The notes beneath the pieces are model-generated. The model was not told where the DNA came from. It saw only the letters and a list, made by a program, of their open reading frames with translations, and did not search any database. Positions 61,665-64,000 of a DNA stretch of 64,000 nucleotides are shown here, one piece after another. The DNA comes from Protonemura montana (Eukaryota > Arthropoda > Insecta > Plecoptera > Nemouridae), in contig OX387610.1 of the NCBI GenBank assembly GCA_947568835.1, forward strand, positions 13,621,001-13,685,000, in the 5' to 3' direction. Each line of letters starts with the position of its first letter. The stretch's first letter is position 1. The position numbers and the translations under genes were made by a program.

Positions 61665-61920
61665 CTGTGAGAAAAACTATTTCAACTGGGTTTTGAATGC
61701 TAAGTAAAGGACAACTAAATTTCCCAACGGAGGTAACTTGTACTAGTTACTTCTTCAAGGGTAAAAGCAGTCCTGACAATTTTCCAATAACAGAAAAACC
61801 ACATAATATTTTAACAATTACTTAGTTCAAGCTTCCTGAATGCATCTGAATACAATAATCAGGATCAATAACTAAAAAACTAATGTATTATGTATTCTCT
61901 AAAATACTGCAGTTGTATAT
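61665..61920 (-). mobile_element. CTTAGCATTCAAAACC-family element, minus orientation
   Basis: Complement of the copy at 36.4 kb: GGGTTTTGAATGCTAAGTAA, AGTAACTTCTTCAAGGGTA type blocks, AGCAGTCCTGACAATTTTCC, and AAACTAATGTATTATGTATT at the end. Confidence 0.7.
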
Positions 61921-62514
61921 ATATAAAGAAAATTGTAAAATTCCTTTATCTGTGAAGAATGAAAATCAGACATCTTTTATATTCTCGCTCGACAATTCCC
62001 TCTCTGCCAAGGTATCGAGATAAGCGGGAACAATTCGTGCTAAAGACATAAAAACAAGCACGGGATGTAATCAGCTAGAGCCGGGCTACGAACCGAGGAC
62101 TCCACTCCCGCGACTGCGATAACCCAATGCTTGGCTGTCAGCTGCCGGCATCTTTGCTATTGAACAGTCGCACCGGAGGGACGGAGAAACGAAAATAAGA
62201 TTACTGCAAATGTCCCCCACCCCCAATGATGGCGCCATTGACTTTCCGTTGCTGGCTTTTCTTCTTGTCCGAGTTTTCTTTTATTTTTTATTGTGAGAAT
62301 TGTTTTCGTCAATCATTGATACAATCATTGTTGCGCTGGGAACAGCTACCTATAGATCGCATGGCGCAGCTGGAGACAAGGAAATGGAACAATACGTTGT
62401 AGCGACAATTTCTTTAAAAGCATTGCGCACTTCAACAAAGCAGGATATACATACCAACAACTTGCTTATTTTTAGCAAAGCATCCATGCATTTTTATTTG
62501 GGCTAGTTTATTGG
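61921..62514 (-). other. CACNG-like intron with faint tRNA-like remnant
   Basis: On the minus strand about 62,070-62,150 GACAGCCAAGCATTGGG and GGTTCGTAGCC resemble Pol III A and B boxes. No cloverleaf can be drawn. Otherwise nothing seen. Confidence 0.3.
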
Positions 62515-62850
62515 TACAGTAAGAGAGCCAGCGTTAATGTTAAATTTTCCGCTGAGCAAACGAGGCCGGCAACACACGTGTGGTAATGGTAGAATTCACC
62601 CGATGGCGCTTGCTGCCGTTCTTTTAAATAACTATCTACAATTAATTGATTTCTACTCATAACCAATAGTTGAGGTTTGCATTAGTAAAGATTAATTGAG
62701 AGTAAACCAGTCTCAAAAGCCGGTAATCTGCGAGAAATTATGAAATACAATATCTTATCACTGAAACTATGGTCAATTTTTGTCAATTTTTGTCGGTTAA
62801 GTAGTAATTTGTTGGCTATTTCTATCGAACACTAGCGCTATGGTAGCACA
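62515..62850 (+). mobile_element. Dispersed GAGCAAACGAGGCCGG-family element
   Basis: AGAGAGCCAGCGTTAATG, GCTGAGCAAACGAGGCCGG, CACCCGATGGCGCTTGCTG, AAAGATTAATTGAGAGTAAACC (split) in family order. Best copy for a consensus. Confidence 0.68.
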
Positions 62851-64000
62851 ATTAAGGTGGCACATACACAAAGCTAATAAGATTTATAAATTTGATAAAC
62901 CTATCGTATTATTTTGACTTTTGAATTGTAAACGTGGCCAAAACAAATAGAGAACAATGAATAAAATTAACGTTTTTTTTTGTCTCGAATTTGGAGCAAA
63001 GTAGTTAACCTTCTTCTGCAAAGATTGAATGTCTTTGGTACAGAGTCTGCTTTCTTTCTCAACTGTCGGAACGTACACCTCTACAAAAAAGCGAAGCTAT
63101 TTTCCACCGAACTAATAACGTTCAAATCTTTCGTAACGCCAGTCTCTAGCTGTGTTTAAATTCGACACAAGATTTCCCTCTCAAATGGGGTGTGCACCAC
63201 TAAAACTGATGGAATAGCGTTTCCACGAAGAAGTTCGCCGAGCAGGGCAAGACAGTTTCCTTCGCCAAATCGTGGCCACTTTCCAATGCGAGCGCGAGGT
63301 CTCGGGTTCGTATCCCCGTTCGGTGCATTAGGTCGTCGGGTCGGCGATGGGGATGGGTGGGGGGGTGGTTGGTACATTTGGCCGATTCGATCGTGCGCGG
63401 GAAAGAGATTGGATGCTGGTTCACGTGTGGAATACAAATTAAAATTTAATCAAATTTATCTCGTAAACAAAAACAGGGTGCGCGAATATTTCTTGTCGAA
63501 CTCGAGGGTTATTTGTGTTAAGTCGAGAAAATCGTGTAATTCGTAACAATTTTTTTTTTCAACTGAGAACGTTTTTTTTTGACGGCTTTTGAAATTATTT
63601 CCATCTATTTTAATTCAATTTAAATATCTGGATCACGGTGTTACTTCAGCCCCAGTTGATAAACTACCTGATAATTACCATATTACTGTGAAAGAAAATC
63701 TGAATTTCCAGTCCGAATTTATATTCGAGTTTTATGATAATTTTCTGCGCAAAAGTTCGCTGCAGTCAACTTTTTGAATTATTTCACCACTGTGCCGAAC
63801 TTTTATCAAAAAAATAATGAATGCACCGCCGCCGCCACCACCACCACGAAGACCATTCTAAATAATAATACCAGGAACATATTTAATATCTATGCATTAT
63901 GCTTACAGATTCATTGGTACAGTTCACTATTTTCATAGCTTTATAACCACAGAATTATAACAAAAAGTGCCATATTTATGTGCAACTTGCAAAAGTACTG
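62851..64000 (-). other. CACNG-like intron, right edge
   Basis: No exon seen. A GC-rich patch at 63,190-63,440 contains the B-box-like GGGTTCGTATCCCC, perhaps an old tRNA-derived repeat. A short GCC/ACC trinucleotide run lies at 63,822-63,850. Confidence 0.4.

Noticed and set aside
63190..63546. 118-codon frame in the GC-rich patch
   Set aside because: Low-complexity Gly/Arg-rich translation, open on both strands, no splice context.

Overview
This is a eukaryotic nuclear window, most likely from an arthropod or close relative. The genes have many GT-AG introns, AT-rich introns and AATAAA signals. Two inferred promoters carry the arthropod-type initiator TCAGTT with a correctly spaced DPE. 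About half of the window is repetitive.

Region 1 (about 1.1-21 kb, + strand): a membrane (renal) dipeptidase gene, peptidase family M19, copy A. Its last ten coding exons lie here with every metal ligand present. It has an N-terminal signal anchor and no GPI signal. An intact tRNA-Glu(UUC) gene lies in one intron.

Region 2 (about 22-24 kb, +): a compact gene for an unrecognised 296-residue protein with a predicted N-myristoylation motif, a charged coiled coil and an acidic patch. Its inferred Inr-DPE promoter and 5'UTR exon are upstream.

Region 3 (about 26-46.6 kb, +): dipeptidase copy B, complete. It has an Inr-DPE promoter, a 5'UTR exon, 11 coding exons and a spliced 3'UTR. Nine intron positions and phases match copy A, so A and B are tandem duplicates. 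B has a signal peptide and a GPI-anchor signal, so the two enzymes probably sit in the membrane by opposite ends. Its introns hold 92-bp, 60-bp and 43-bp minisatellites.

Region 4 (about 46.6-59.3 kb): gene-free repeats. These are a large foldback (47.2-49.9 kb), a 12-unit 91-bp array (50.2-51.3 kb) and a tandem array of about 1.68-kb units (52.4-59.3 kb). Each full unit carries four tRNA-like modules.

Region 5 (59.9-64 kb, - strand): the last coding exon of a calcium-channel gamma/TARP (stargazin-like) gene, ending in a class I PDZ ligand, and part of its upstream intron.

Repeat biology: Pol III-type sequences dominate. (i) A SINE whose head is clearly 5S rRNA-derived occurs at least 15 times. 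In many copies a 91-bp segment holding the 5S internal promoter is amplified in tandem up to 12-fold. (ii) Foldback elements with long inverted arms carry a tRNA-like core, in about 12 copies. (iii) A second tRNA-like repeat has two copies. (iv) The 1.68-kb array has about 17 tRNA-like modules. Non-autonomous foldback (MITE-like) families fill much of the rest. I found no transposase or reverse-transcriptase coding region. Exon boundaries were set by eye from splice sites and protein-family similarity; repeat edges are approximate.
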